Assembly (NCBI GenBank): GCA_023230855.1
Contig: JALNWQ010000015.1
Span: forward strand, 51,984 to 115,983
Source: Solirubrobacteraceae bacterium
GTDB taxonomy: Bacteria; Actinomycetota; Thermoleophilia; Solirubrobacterales; Solirubrobacteraceae
Direction: 5' to 3'
DNA: 64,000 nucleotides
A model generated the notes under the pieces. It worked only from the letters and a program-made list of their open reading frames with translations. It searched no databases and had not been told where the DNA came from. Shown here in pieces: positions 53,286-61,255 of the stretch. Position numbers and translations under genes: made by a program. The number at the start of each line of letters is the position of its first letter. The first letter of the stretch is position 1.

Positions 53286-55499
53286 ATGACCACCACCGAG
53301 CCCCGCCCCCTCGACGACGAGGCCCTGGAGCGCCTGCGGGCGCTCACCGGCGTCGCCGACGCGACGTTCCGCGAGCATCAGCTCGACGCGATCCGCGACC
53401 TCGTCGAGGACCGCGGTCGCGTGCTGTGCGTCCAGCGGACCGGGTGGGGCAAGAGCGCGGTGTACTTCGTCGCGACCGCGCTCCTGCGCGCCCGTGGCGC
53501 GGGCCCGACGCTCATCGTGTCGCCGCTGCTGGCGCTCATGCGCAACCAGCTCGAGGCGGCGACCGCGATGGGCCTGCGCGCCCACACGATCAACTCGACG
53601 AACCAGGGCGAGTGGGCCGAGGTCGAGCGGCGGCTGGAGGCCGACGACGTCGACCTGCTCCTCGTCGGGCCGGAGCGCCTGAACGCCGAGCGGTTCCGGG
53701 AGCGGATGCTGCCGCTCGTCGCGTCGCGCACCGGCCTGCTCGTCGTCGACGAGGCGCACTGCGTGTCGGACTGGGGGCACGACTTCCGCCCCGACTACCG
53801 GCGGATCCGCGACGTGCTGGCCGGCCTCCCCGCCGACGCCGCCGTGCTCGGCACGACGGCGACCGCCAACGACCGGGTCGTCGACGACCTCGTGGCGCAG
53901 CTCGCGCCGCCGGACGCGGGCGACGATCCGACCGCCGGGCTCCGGGTGTACCGCGGGTCGCTGGCGCGCACGAGCCTGCGACTCGAGGTCGTCGACCTGC
54001 CGCACCCGGCCGAGCGGCTGGCGTGGCTCGTCGAGTGCCTCCGTCCGGACGCGGGGGAGGACGCGCTCCCCGGCTCGGGGATCGTCTACACGCTCACCGT
54101 CGCCGACGCCGAGCAGGTCGCCGGCTTCCTGGCCGACCACGGGATCGCCGCCGCCGCCTACACCGGCGGGCACGACGCGGACGCGCGGATCGCGGTCGAG
54201 GAGCGCCTCCGGGCCAACGACGTCAAGGCGGTCGTCGCCACGAGCGCGCTCGGGATGGGCTACGACAAGCCCGACCTCGGGTTCATCGTCCACTACCAGG
54301 CGCCGGGATCGGTCGTGAGCTACTACCAGCAGGTCGGCCGGGCCGGTCGCGGCGTCGACCACGCCGACGTCGTGCTGCTGCGCGGGGCGGAGGACCGCCG
54401 GATCCAGGACTTCTTCATCGGGCAGGCGTTCCCGCCCCGCGAGCGGGTCGACGAAGTCCGGTCCGCGCTCGCGGACGCGGGGGGCGCGGGCCTCACGACG
54501 CGGGGCGTCCAGGCCCACGTCAACCTCGGCCTGGGCCGTCTGGAGGCCATGCTCAAGGTCCTCGACGTCGAGGGCGCGATCCGCCGGACCGGCAACCGCT
54601 GGGTGACGGTCGCCGACAGCGACTGGGCCTACGACGAGGCGCGCTATCGGCGGATCACCGAGCTGCGCCGGACCGAGCAACGCGCGATGGCCGACTACGG
54701 TGGCGACGGGCGCTGCCTCATGCGGACGTTGCAGGAGCAGCTCGACGACCCCGCCCCGACCGACTGCGGACGGTGCGCCGTCTGCGCCGGGCCGCGGTGG
54801 GCGCTGGAGCCCGACCGCGGCCTCGTCCGCGACGCCCAGCAGGCGCTGCGCTCCCGCCCGGTCGGCTTCGATCCCAAGCGGATGGCCCCCGAGGCCGGGA
54901 CCGGCACGATGCGCCGGATCGCCGAGGGCGTCCGCACCGAGCCGGGGCGCGCCCTCGCCCGTCGTGGCGACGCGGGCTGGGACGCCGACGTGCGCGCCGC
55001 GCTGGAGGACGGCCGGGTCACCGACGAGCTCGTCGCGGCCGCCGCGGCGCTCGTGCGCGGGTGGGACGCGACCCCGGCGTGGGTGACCGCCGTGCCGGCC
55101 CGTCGTGCGCTGCGGGAGGGGGCGGGACGCGACGGTGCCACGGCACCGGAAGGGGCGGCCGGCGTGGTCGAGCGCGCGGGCGGCGGGCCGGTCGGCGACG
55201 CCTCGGCTCCCGACGTCGTGTCCGACCTCGGGGCGCGGCTCGCGGCGGCGCTCGGCCTGCCCTACGTCGCGACGCTCGCCCGCCTCGAGGACCGTCCGCC
55301 CCAGGACCGGCAGCGCGGCGCCGCCCAGCAGGCCGCCAACGTCCGCGGCGCGTTCGCCGTCGTGGGCGACGTCCCGGACGGCCCGGTCCTGCTCGTCGAC
55401 GACGTCCGCCACTCCGGCTGGACCCTCGCGATGGTCGGCGGTCAGCTCCGCCGCCGCGGCGCCGGGCCGGTCCTGCCGCTGGTGCTCACCACGGCGTGA
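53286..55499 (+). CDS. RecQ-family DNA helicase fused to a phosphoribosyltransferase-like domain
   Basis: 737 residues. SF2 motifs: RTGWGKSAVYF (Walker A, 51-57), VDEAHCVSDWGHDFRPDY (DEAH, about 156-159), ATSALGMGYDKPDLGFIVHYQAP and YYQQVGRAGR. A zinc region (CLMRTLQEQLDDPAPTDCGRCAVCAGP) follows. There is no HRDC; instead, residues about 600-737 form a ComF/PRTase-like domain ending VLLVDDVRHSGWTLAMVG, the PRPP loop (703-720). Such fusions occur in actinobacterial RecQ-like proteins. Topoisomerase III at 19464 is a classical partner. ATG 53286 has no close hexamer. Confidence 0.9.
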   Translation: MTTTEPRPLDDEALERLRALTGVADATFREHQLDAIRDLVEDRGRVLCVQRTGWGKSAVYFVATALLRARGAGPTLIVSPLLALMRNQLEAATAMGLRAHTINSTNQGEWAEVERRLEADDVDLLLVGPERLNAERFRERMLPLVASRTGLLVVDEAHCVSDWGHDFRPDYRRIRDVLAGLPADAAVLGTTATANDRVVDDLVAQLAPPDAGDDPTAGLRVYRGSLARTSLRLEVVDLPHPAERLAWLVECLRPDAGEDALPGSGIVYTLTVADAEQVAGFLADHGIAAAAYTGGHDADARIAVEERLRANDVKAVVATSALGMGYDKPDLGFIVHYQAPGSVVSYYQQVGRAGRGVDHADVVLLRGAEDRRIQDFFIGQAFPPRERVDEVRSALADAGGAGLTTRGVQAHVNLGLGRLEAMLKVLDVEGAIRRTGNRWVTVADSDWAYDEARYRRITELRRTEQRAMADYGGDGRCLMRTLQEQLDDPAPTDCGRCAVCAGPRWALEPDRGLVRDAQQALRSRPVGFDPKRMAPEAGTGTMRRIAEGVRTEPGRALARRGDAGWDADVRAALEDGRVTDELVAAAAALVRGWDATPAWVTAVPARRALREGAGRDGATAPEGAAGVVERAGGGPVGDASAPDVVSDLGARLAAALGLPYVATLARLEDRPPQDRQRGAAQQAANVRGAFAVVGDVPDGPVLLVDDVRHSGWTLAMVGGQLRRRGAGPVLPLVLTTA

Positions 55500-55590
55500 C
55501 GCGGCCACGGGGCCGCGGCGAGGCCGGCCTCGCCGCCCGCGCCCGATGCGCGACCGGCGGATCGACGCGACGCGGCGTCGCGTCGATCTC

Positions 55591-55971
55591 CTACGCCTGC
55601 AGCCCGGCGACCGCGGCCCCGACCGTGCCGGCGCTCACGGCGAGGAACGAGAGCACCGTCACGACCCGGTACGGCAGCGCCTTCGACCACGACTCCCGGA
55701 ACGCCAGCGGAAGGAACAGCAACGGGTTGACGATCGTGCCGGCGATGAGGGCCGCCCGGTTCCACGTCGCCAGGTCCGGGAGGGCCGTGCCGACCGCGAT
55801 GAGGAGGACGCCCATGATCACGTAGTCCAGGTGCATCTGGAGCAGGCGACGCGGGCTCCGTACGCCGACGCGGCGCAGCGCGTCCGGATACTCGGTGCGC
55901 AGCACGACGAGCCATCCCAGCAGCGCTCCGAGCGCCAAGAGGCACAACCCGACCTGCGTGAGGACGTCCAT
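55591..55971 (-). CDS. Hypothetical small membrane protein
   Basis: 126 residues, four hydrophobic segments (about 5-24, 48-68, 72-92, 100-124). Between the first and second is a basic, Arg-rich loop (RTEYPDALRRVGVRSPRRLLQMHLDYV). Family not recognised. It sits alone on the reverse strand between recQ and cysM. No partner is evident. The region 55500-55590 has no further gene. Confidence 0.7.
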   Translation of the reverse strand: MDVLTQVGLCLLALGALLGWLVVLRTEYPDALRRVGVRSPRRLLQMHLDYVIMGVLLIAVGTALPDLATWNRAALIAGTIVNPLLFLPLAFRESWSKALPYRVVTVLSFLAVSAGTVGAAVAGLQA

Positions 55972-56082
55972 CGGCGGACCCTACCCGCGGGTCGTCCGGG
56001 GCCGTCGCGCGCCGCCCGGGTCGCCCGCGAACACCCGGCGGACGAGGTGTCCGCGACTCGTGGAGGCGACGCCCGGCCATCG

Positions 56083-56097
56083 CTACACTTCGTGAAG
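56083..56097 (+). promoter_or_regulatory. Shared sulfur-gene promoter/operator box (copy 2)
   Basis: CTACACTTCGTGAAG. TACACT (56084-56089) ends 10 bases before the cysM ATG, with the inverted repeat CTTC-GT-GAAG overlapping it. It matches copy 1 (51601) at 13 of 15 positions. Confidence 0.6.
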
Positions 56098-56099
56098 CA

Positions 56100-57074
56100 A
56101 TGGCGCTCCCTCCCCTCGAGAACCGTCCCTGCGCGGGTCGCTACGGCGACATCGTGCAGTCGATCGGCAACACCCCGCTGATCGAGCTCAAGCGGCTGTC
56201 GCCCAAGCCCGGCGTCCGGATCTGGGCCAAGCTCGAGTCCGCCAACCCGACCGGATCGGTGAAGGACCGCGTCGCCAAGGCGCTGATCGAGGATGCCGAG
56301 GAGCGCGGGACGATCGGACCGGATTCGGTGATCCTCGAGCCGACGTCGGGCAACACCGGCATCGCGCTCGCGATGATCGCCAAGCGCAAGGGCTACCGGC
56401 TCAAGGTCGTCATGCCCGACAACGTCACGCAGGAGCGCACGCAGCTGTTGCGGATGTACGGCGCCGAGATCGTCTACTCGCCGGGCAACCTCGGCTCGAA
56501 CGGCGCGGTCGCGCTGGCCGAGAAGATGGCCGCCGAGGATCCCACGTACGTCATGCCGTACCAGTACGGCAATCCGGCGAACCCCGGCGCCCACTACAAC
56601 GGCACGGCGCTCGAGATCCTCGAGGAGCTCGACGGTCAGGTCGACGCGTTCGTCGCCGGCCTCGGCACCGGCGGGACGCTCATGGGCAACGGCCGCCGGT
56701 TCAAGGAGGAGCTCGGCGACCGGGTGAAGATCGTCGCGGCGGAGCCGATGCAGGGCGAGCCCGTCCAGGGGCTGCGCTCGCTCGACGACGGGTTCATCCC
56801 GCCGATCATCGACCTGTCGCTGCTCGACCGGAAGATCTTCGTGACGAACGAGGACGCGATCGTGTGGACGCGCAAGCTCCTCGACGAGGAGGGCCTGTTC
56901 GCCGGCGTCTCCTCCGGCGCGATCGCCCGGGTGGCGGTGCGCATCGCCAACGAGATGGACGAGGGCAACGTCGTCTTCATCGTCTGCGACGACGGGTGGA
57001 AGTACCTCTCCTCCGGCATCTACACGAAGCCGATCGAGGAGATCGAGAACCTCGACTCGACCGTCTGGTGGTGA
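56100..57074 (+). CDS. cysM: Cysteine synthase, CysM type
   Basis: 324 residues. Fold-type-II PLP enzyme: Lys55 in ANPTGSVKDRV, TSGNTGIALA, GTGGTLMGNGRRF for the phosphate and SSGAIA. It resembles mycobacterial CysM, which uses O-phosphoserine and the CysO thiocarboxylate rather than sulfide, including a long C-terminus (ENLDSTVWW) that in the Mtb enzyme closes over the active site. That specificity is inferred from neighbours (CysO, Mec). Operon with tatA (6-base gap) and mec (1-base overlap). Start ATG 56100. Confidence 0.9.
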   Translation: MALPPLENRPCAGRYGDIVQSIGNTPLIELKRLSPKPGVRIWAKLESANPTGSVKDRVAKALIEDAEERGTIGPDSVILEPTSGNTGIALAMIAKRKGYRLKVVMPDNVTQERTQLLRMYGAEIVYSPGNLGSNGAVALAEKMAAEDPTYVMPYQYGNPANPGAHYNGTALEILEELDGQVDAFVAGLGTGGTLMGNGRRFKEELGDRVKIVAAEPMQGEPVQGLRSLDDGFIPPIIDLSLLDRKIFVTNEDAIVWTRKLLDEEGLFAGVSSGAIARVAVRIANEMDEGNVVFIVCDDGWKYLSSGIYTKPIEEIENLDSTVWW

Positions 57075-57080
57075 TCTGAC

Positions 57081-57374
57081 ATGGGTCCGATCGGCGTTCC
57101 CGAGCTCCTCATCATCCTCGTCATCGCGTTGCTCGTCCTGGGCCCGAAGAAGCTCCCCGAGGTCGGCCGCTCGCTCGGGAAGGGCCTGCGCGAGTTCAAG
57201 CAGACGGTGTCCGGCGCCAACCCGTTCGACGACGACTTCGGCGACGTCGAGGACCGTCCGGCGCGTCGCCGGGAGCCGGCGGCGATCCCGCCGCCGCGGA
57301 CCCCGGCCGGCCGTGATGCCGACGCCGACGCCGACGCCACCGACGTGTCCGGCCCGACGGCCGATCGAGCCTGA
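57081..57374 (+). CDS. tatA: Twin-arginine translocase subunit TatA
   Basis: 97 residues. MGPIGVPELLIILVIALLVLGPKKLPEVGRSLGKGLREFKQT is the classic TatA N-terminus: membrane helix, Gly-Pro hinge, amphipathic helix; residues 45-97 are an acidic disordered tail. It builds the Tat pore for folded proteins. It lies inside the cysM-mec unit, 6 bases after cysM and overlapping mec by one base; no tatB or tatC in the window. tatA lying between cysteine genes is a conserved actinobacterial mix, not obviously functional. Confidence 0.95.
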   Translation: MGPIGVPELLIILVIALLVLGPKKLPEVGRSLGKGLREFKQTVSGANPFDDDFGDVEDRPARRREPAAIPPPRTPAGRDADADADATDVSGPTADRA

Positions 57375-57778
57375 TGCGGATCACGTCCGAGGCGCTCGAC
57401 GCCGTCGTCGCCCACGCCCGCCGCGACGCGCCCGACGAGTGCTGCGGCGTGCTCGGGGTGCGCGACGGCGTCGTGACGTCCGTCCACGAGCTGGAGAACG
57501 CCCTCCAGGGCCCCAAGCCGTGGGGGTTCGAGATCGCCCCGCAGGACCTGCTGCGCGTCTACAACGAGATCGAGGACGCGGGGGCGGACCTCGGCGTCAT
57601 CTACCACTCCCACACCCGGTCGGCCCCGTACCCGTCGCAGACGGACATCAACTTCGCCGCCGGTTGGCCCGGCGTCGAGTGGCTCATCGTCGGCACGCAG
57701 GCGGACGAGCCCGAGATCCGCAGCTACCTCATCGACGGCGGCACGGTGACCGAGGTCGACGTCGTCGTCGAGGGCTGA
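57374..57778 (+). CDS. mec: Mec-like JAMM zinc protease
   Basis: 134 residues. JAMM/MPN+ motif: Glu22 in DECCG, His78-Ser-His80, Ser83 and Asp91 in HSHTRSAPYPSQTD. Mycobacterial Mec+ hydrolyses the CysO-cysteine adduct to free cysteine and regenerate CysO. Given the GGAR end of this CysO, the same enzyme might also remove the two extra residues. The stop of tatA and the start of mec share one base (TGATG). It ends the cysM-tatA-mec unit. Confidence 0.92.
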   Translation: MRITSEALDAVVAHARRDAPDECCGVLGVRDGVVTSVHELENALQGPKPWGFEIAPQDLLRVYNEIEDAGADLGVIYHSHTRSAPYPSQTDINFAAGWPGVEWLIVGTQADEPEIRSYLIDGGTVTEVDVVVEG

Positions 57779-57883
57779 CCGCGTCGAGGGTCGACCGGGA
57801 CGTCGCGACGCGGGGCGGTCGACCGCGCGGTGACGTCGGCGGGGCTGCCGGTCCGGGCTCGGCGTCGCCCCGGGGCCACGGGA

Positions 57884-58885
57884 TCAGCCGGCGGTGGCCG
57901 TCCGCTCGCGCTCCCAGGCGAGCTCGGAGCGGATCCCGATCGCGGCGAGGCGCGCCTCGCCGTCCTCCAGGTCGGTCGCGTCGGCGAGGAGGCGGGCGAG
58001 GCGGGCCGGGCCCGCGATCGCGGCCTCGACGTCGAGCACGAGGACCCGGCCGCCGAGCGCGGTGAGCTCCACCGACCGTCGACCGTCGCGGATCGTGGCC
58101 GGGCCCCGCTCGCCGCGGGCGCACCGCGCCGCCATCGCGCTCGCCTCGGTCACGACGTGGGCCAGCGCGTCGTCGAGGCCCTCGGGATCGAGCGGCAGGT
58201 CGGCGAGCACCCCGCTGCGGTCGTCGATCTCGGCGACCCGGGCGGCGACCTCGTCGGGGGTGAGCTCGCCGTCGCAGCCGGCGCCGACGATGCCCAGGGC
58301 GGTCGGCACCCCGGCGTGGACGAGCCGCAGCCCCGCGGCGAGCAGGAGCGCGTCGGCGAGCGGGCTGGCCAGCCCGGCCTCGTCGCCGTGGGCCAGGACG
58401 TCGCCGCCGACGTCGACGAGGAGCACCCCGTCGCAGCCCAGCGGGCCGAGCGCGTCCCGGATCCCGTCGGCGACCGCCGCCGGTCCGGGGTTGGGATCCA
58501 CGAGCACCGTCGGCGCCCCGAGCACGTCGCTCATCCGCGACTCGGCGAACCCGATGCCACCGGTGGTGCGGGTGCGGCCGTCGGCGCGGGCGACGGTGGG
58601 GGAGAGGACGTCGTGGTCGACGATCTCGTCGAGCCGACGCGGGCCGGGGACCGGGTCGACCGGCAGCCGCTCCCAGGTCAGGCCGCCGACGACGAACGGG
58701 CGGCCGAGCAGCCGGGCGGCGCCGAGCGCGCCGACCACGTCGCCGCCACCGCCGATGCCGAGGCAGAGGATGCGCGCGCACCCGGGCAGGAGGTTCGTCC
58801 CGGGCGCGGCGCCGACGGCGGTGACGCCCGCGGGGCGGGCGTCACCGGTCGGGGAGGAGGGGACCCCGGAGGGATCCGGGATCAC
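57884..58885 (-). CDS. DUF1152 family protein
   Basis: 333 residues. Opening ILCLGIGGGGDVVGALGAARLLG is the family's Gly-rich nucleotide-like loop. Later PVDPVPGPRRLDEIVDHDVLSP, GIGFAESRMSDVLG, TVLVDPNPG and GVLLVDVGGDVLAHGDEAGLASPLADALLLAA match DUF1152, whose function is unknown. A gap of about 40 disordered residues precedes the core. GTG 58885 overlaps the preceding stop (GTGA), so it is translated with the DUF1802 gene. Confidence 0.85.
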   Translation of the reverse strand: MIPDPSGVPSSPTGDARPAGVTAVGAAPGTNLLPGCARILCLGIGGGGDVVGALGAARLLGRPFVVGGLTWERLPVDPVPGPRRLDEIVDHDVLSPTVARADGRTRTTGGIGFAESRMSDVLGAPTVLVDPNPGPAAVADGIRDALGPLGCDGVLLVDVGGDVLAHGDEAGLASPLADALLLAAGLRLVHAGVPTALGIVGAGCDGELTPDEVAARVAEIDDRSGVLADLPLDPEGLDDALAHVVTEASAMAARCARGERGPATIRDGRRSVELTALGGRVLVLDVEAAIAGPARLARLLADATDLEDGEARLAAIGIRSELAWERERTATAG

Positions 58886-59520
58886 GCCAGGACGGGAACG
58901 CGGTCCGCGGCGCTGGCGAGGATCGCCTCGATCTCGCCGGTGGCCCGGGCGAACTCGCCGTCGGACAGGACCGGGGTGCCCTCGAACGGCAGGTCGCGCT
59001 GGACCTCGAGCCACGACCGGCATCCGCCGAAGTCGTCGCGCACGCGCACCGTGACCGGGCGCGGGATGCGGTAGGCCCGCAAGAGCACGATGTGGAGCGG
59101 ATGACGGTGCTTCCAGCGCAGGCGCTTCTCGGCGTAGTCCGACGTCCACACGTAGTACGGCGACAGCGCCTCGACGACGCGGGCGTCCGTCACGGTGTAG
59201 TGCGCCACGGCCTCGGCCCACGCCCGGATGCGCACGCGCTCCGGCTGCGGGATGCCGCCGTCCTGCGTCAGCGCGGAAGGCGGCGGATCGCCGTCCGGCC
59301 ACACGCCCTCCTCGAGCGCACGACGGAGCTCGGGCTGGTGCGACTCACGGATGACGTCGTTGCGCTGGTGGTCGAACGTGGGGTACAGGAAGAAGCGATC
59401 GTGCTCGAGCCGGAAGTGCTTGTGCTCCTCCCGGATACCACCCTTGCGTAGCGTGAGCAGCTGCTCACCCTCGGCGAGGGCACGAACCGTGACCGCCCAT
59501 TCCTTGAAGGCAATCGGCAT
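58882..59520 (-). CDS. DUF1802 family protein
   Basis: 212 residues. FKEWAVTVRALAEGEQLLTLRKGGIREE, FFLYPTFDHQRNDVIR and later HRHPLHIVLLRAYRIPRPVTVRV and GGCRSWLEVQRDLP match DUF1802. Function is unknown. The ATG at 59520 is preceded by the least GC-rich stretch nearby (59580-59650), which should hold its promoter. It is coupled to DUF1152 downstream. Confidence 0.87.
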   Translation of the reverse strand: MPIAFKEWAVTVRALAEGEQLLTLRKGGIREEHKHFRLEHDRFFLYPTFDHQRNDVIRESHQPELRRALEEGVWPDGDPPPSALTQDGGIPQPERVRIRAWAEAVAHYTVTDARVVEALSPYYVWTSDYAEKRLRWKHRHPLHIVLLRAYRIPRPVTVRVRDDFGGCRSWLEVQRDLPFEGTPVLSDGEFARATGEIEAILASAADRVPVLA

Positions 59521-59677
59521 GGCGGGTACCAGTGTTGGCGATGAACGTTCCCGTCGCGCAGCCGCGAACCAGCGGAGATCGCAACGGGACGGAGAACGCA
59601 TCGTTGCAGAAACTGCGCAAAAATCCAAGAGGTTGCGGGAGGTTCTGCCGTGACGATGGTCACTCGACGCCCGTCGC

Positions 59678-59711
59678 CCCGTCCACGGGCCCGACGCGAC
59701 GCCCGGACGGG
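59678..59711 (-). terminator. Hairpin after hyuB
   Basis: CCCGTCC-ac-GGGC pairs with GCCC-GGACGGG around a 10-base loop (11 pairs, one 2-base bulge), 18 bases after the hyuB stop on the reverse strand. The rest of 59521-59728 is the DUF1802 promoter region. Confidence 0.5.
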
Positions 59712-59728
59712 TCCGCCCTCGCCCCTCC

Positions 59729-61255
59729 TCAACCCGTGGAGTGCGCCCCGCAGCCGCCCCCGCCCGGCGTCTCGATCCGCAGGACGTCCCCCGGCTCCAG
59801 GCGCCCACCGGCCTTGGCCCCGACCGTGCGGCCGGCGACGACGTTGCGGCCCGGCGCGCCGTCGGCGCCGCCGTCCGCGCCGGCCGGCCCGATCGCTCGT
59901 CGGTCGGTCAGGAGCTGGTAGTCGAGCGGCGCGAGCGCCCGGAGCTCGCGGACGACGCCGTCGCCGCCCGGGTGGGCGCCCGCCCCGCCGCTGCCGCGGC
60001 GGACCTCGTACCGGGTCACCCGGACCGGGAACGACGCCTCCAGCGCCTCCACCGGCGTGTTGCGCGTGTTCGACATCGCGACGTGCACCGCGCTCGGCCC
60101 GTCGGCGTGGGGGAGCGCCCCCTGCCCGCCGCCGATCGTCTCGTACATCGTCCGGTGGTCGTCGCCGAGGGTGACGTTGTTCATCGTGCCCTGCCCGAGC
60201 GCGCGGCCGAGCGCGCCGAGGACGAGGTCGGCGACGCGCGAGCTCGTCTCGACGTTGCCCGCGACGACCGCCGGGCGGCGTCCGTCGGCGAACGGTCGGG
60301 CGTCGAGCAACGACCCCGCACGGGTCAGGACCGTGATCGGGCGCCGGGCCCCGTCGTCGGTCGGCAGCTCGGGGTCGGCGACCGCGGCCCGCACCGCGAA
60401 GAGGCAGGCCGACTCGGTCACCGCACGCGGGCAGTTGAGGTTGTGCGCGCCCTGGTCGGGCACGTCGCGCAGGTCGATCGTCACGCGGCCGTCGGCGACC
60501 TCGACGGTGACGGTCATGGCGATCGGCCCGTCGCGGCCCTCGAGGACGTCGCGGCGGCGGTGCGTGCCGACGGGCAGCGTGTCGATCGCGGCGGTCATCC
60601 GGCGCTCTCCGTACGACAGGACCTCGTCGATCTGCGCCGCCAGGCGGTCCGGCGACCGGTCGCGGGCGAGCGCGAGCAGCCCGCGGGCGCCGATCCGGGC
60701 GGTCGCGAGCTGGGCGCGCAGGTCGGCGCGGCGCTGCGCCGGGTGGCGCATGCGGGCGACGAGCCCGGCGATCGCCGCGTCGTCGAGCGGACGCGGTGGG
60801 ATGACGACCCCCTCCTCGTCGAGGGTGACCGAGTCGGCCGGCATCGAGCCCGGGGTGCGGCCACCGACGTCGGCGTGGTGGGCCCGGGTCGCGGAGAACC
60901 CGACGAGCGTGCCGTCGGGGGCGAGCGCCGGGGTGACGACGGTGATGTCCGGCAGGTGCGACCCGCCGGCGAACGGGTCGTTGAGGATCCACGACGCGCC
61001 CGGGGCGATGGCGTCGCCGGCGCGCTCGCGGACCGCCGCGACGGACGCCGGCATCGCCCCGAGGTGGACCGGGATGTGCTCGGCCTGGGCGATCATCCGG
61101 GCGTCGGCGTCGAACAGCGCCGTCGAGCAGTCCCGGCGCTCGGTGATGTTCGGCGAGTGGGCGCTGCGCACGAGCGTGGCCCCCATCTCGTCGCAGATCG
61201 CGCGGAGCCCGCCGACGAGCACCTGCAGGTCGACCGCGTCGAGGCGATCGCTCAC
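59729..61255 (-). CDS. hyuB: Hydantoinase/oxoprolinase family subunit B
   Basis: 508 residues. Family markers: TLVRSAHSPNITERRDCSTALFD, WILNDPFAGGSHLPDITVVTP, ATRAHHADVGGRTPGSMP, SGGAGAHPGGDGVVREL and the Gly-rich end TPGGGGCG. HyuB is the ATP-dependent amide-hydrolysing partner of HyuA in the N-methylhydantoinase/5-oxoprolinase/acetone-carboxylase superfamily; the substrate cannot be read from sequence. GTG 61255 overlaps the hyuA stop by 4 bases. Confidence 0.92.
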   Translation of the reverse strand: MSDRLDAVDLQVLVGGLRAICDEMGATLVRSAHSPNITERRDCSTALFDADARMIAQAEHIPVHLGAMPASVAAVRERAGDAIAPGASWILNDPFAGGSHLPDITVVTPALAPDGTLVGFSATRAHHADVGGRTPGSMPADSVTLDEEGVVIPPRPLDDAAIAGLVARMRHPAQRRADLRAQLATARIGARGLLALARDRSPDRLAAQIDEVLSYGERRMTAAIDTLPVGTHRRRDVLEGRDGPIAMTVTVEVADGRVTIDLRDVPDQGAHNLNCPRAVTESACLFAVRAAVADPELPTDDGARRPITVLTRAGSLLDARPFADGRRPAVVAGNVETSSRVADLVLGALGRALGQGTMNNVTLGDDHRTMYETIGGGQGALPHADGPSAVHVAMSNTRNTPVEALEASFPVRVTRYEVRRGSGGAGAHPGGDGVVRELRALAPLDYQLLTDRRAIGPAGADGGADGAPGRNVVAGRTVGAKAGGRLEPGDVLRIETPGGGGCGAHSTG

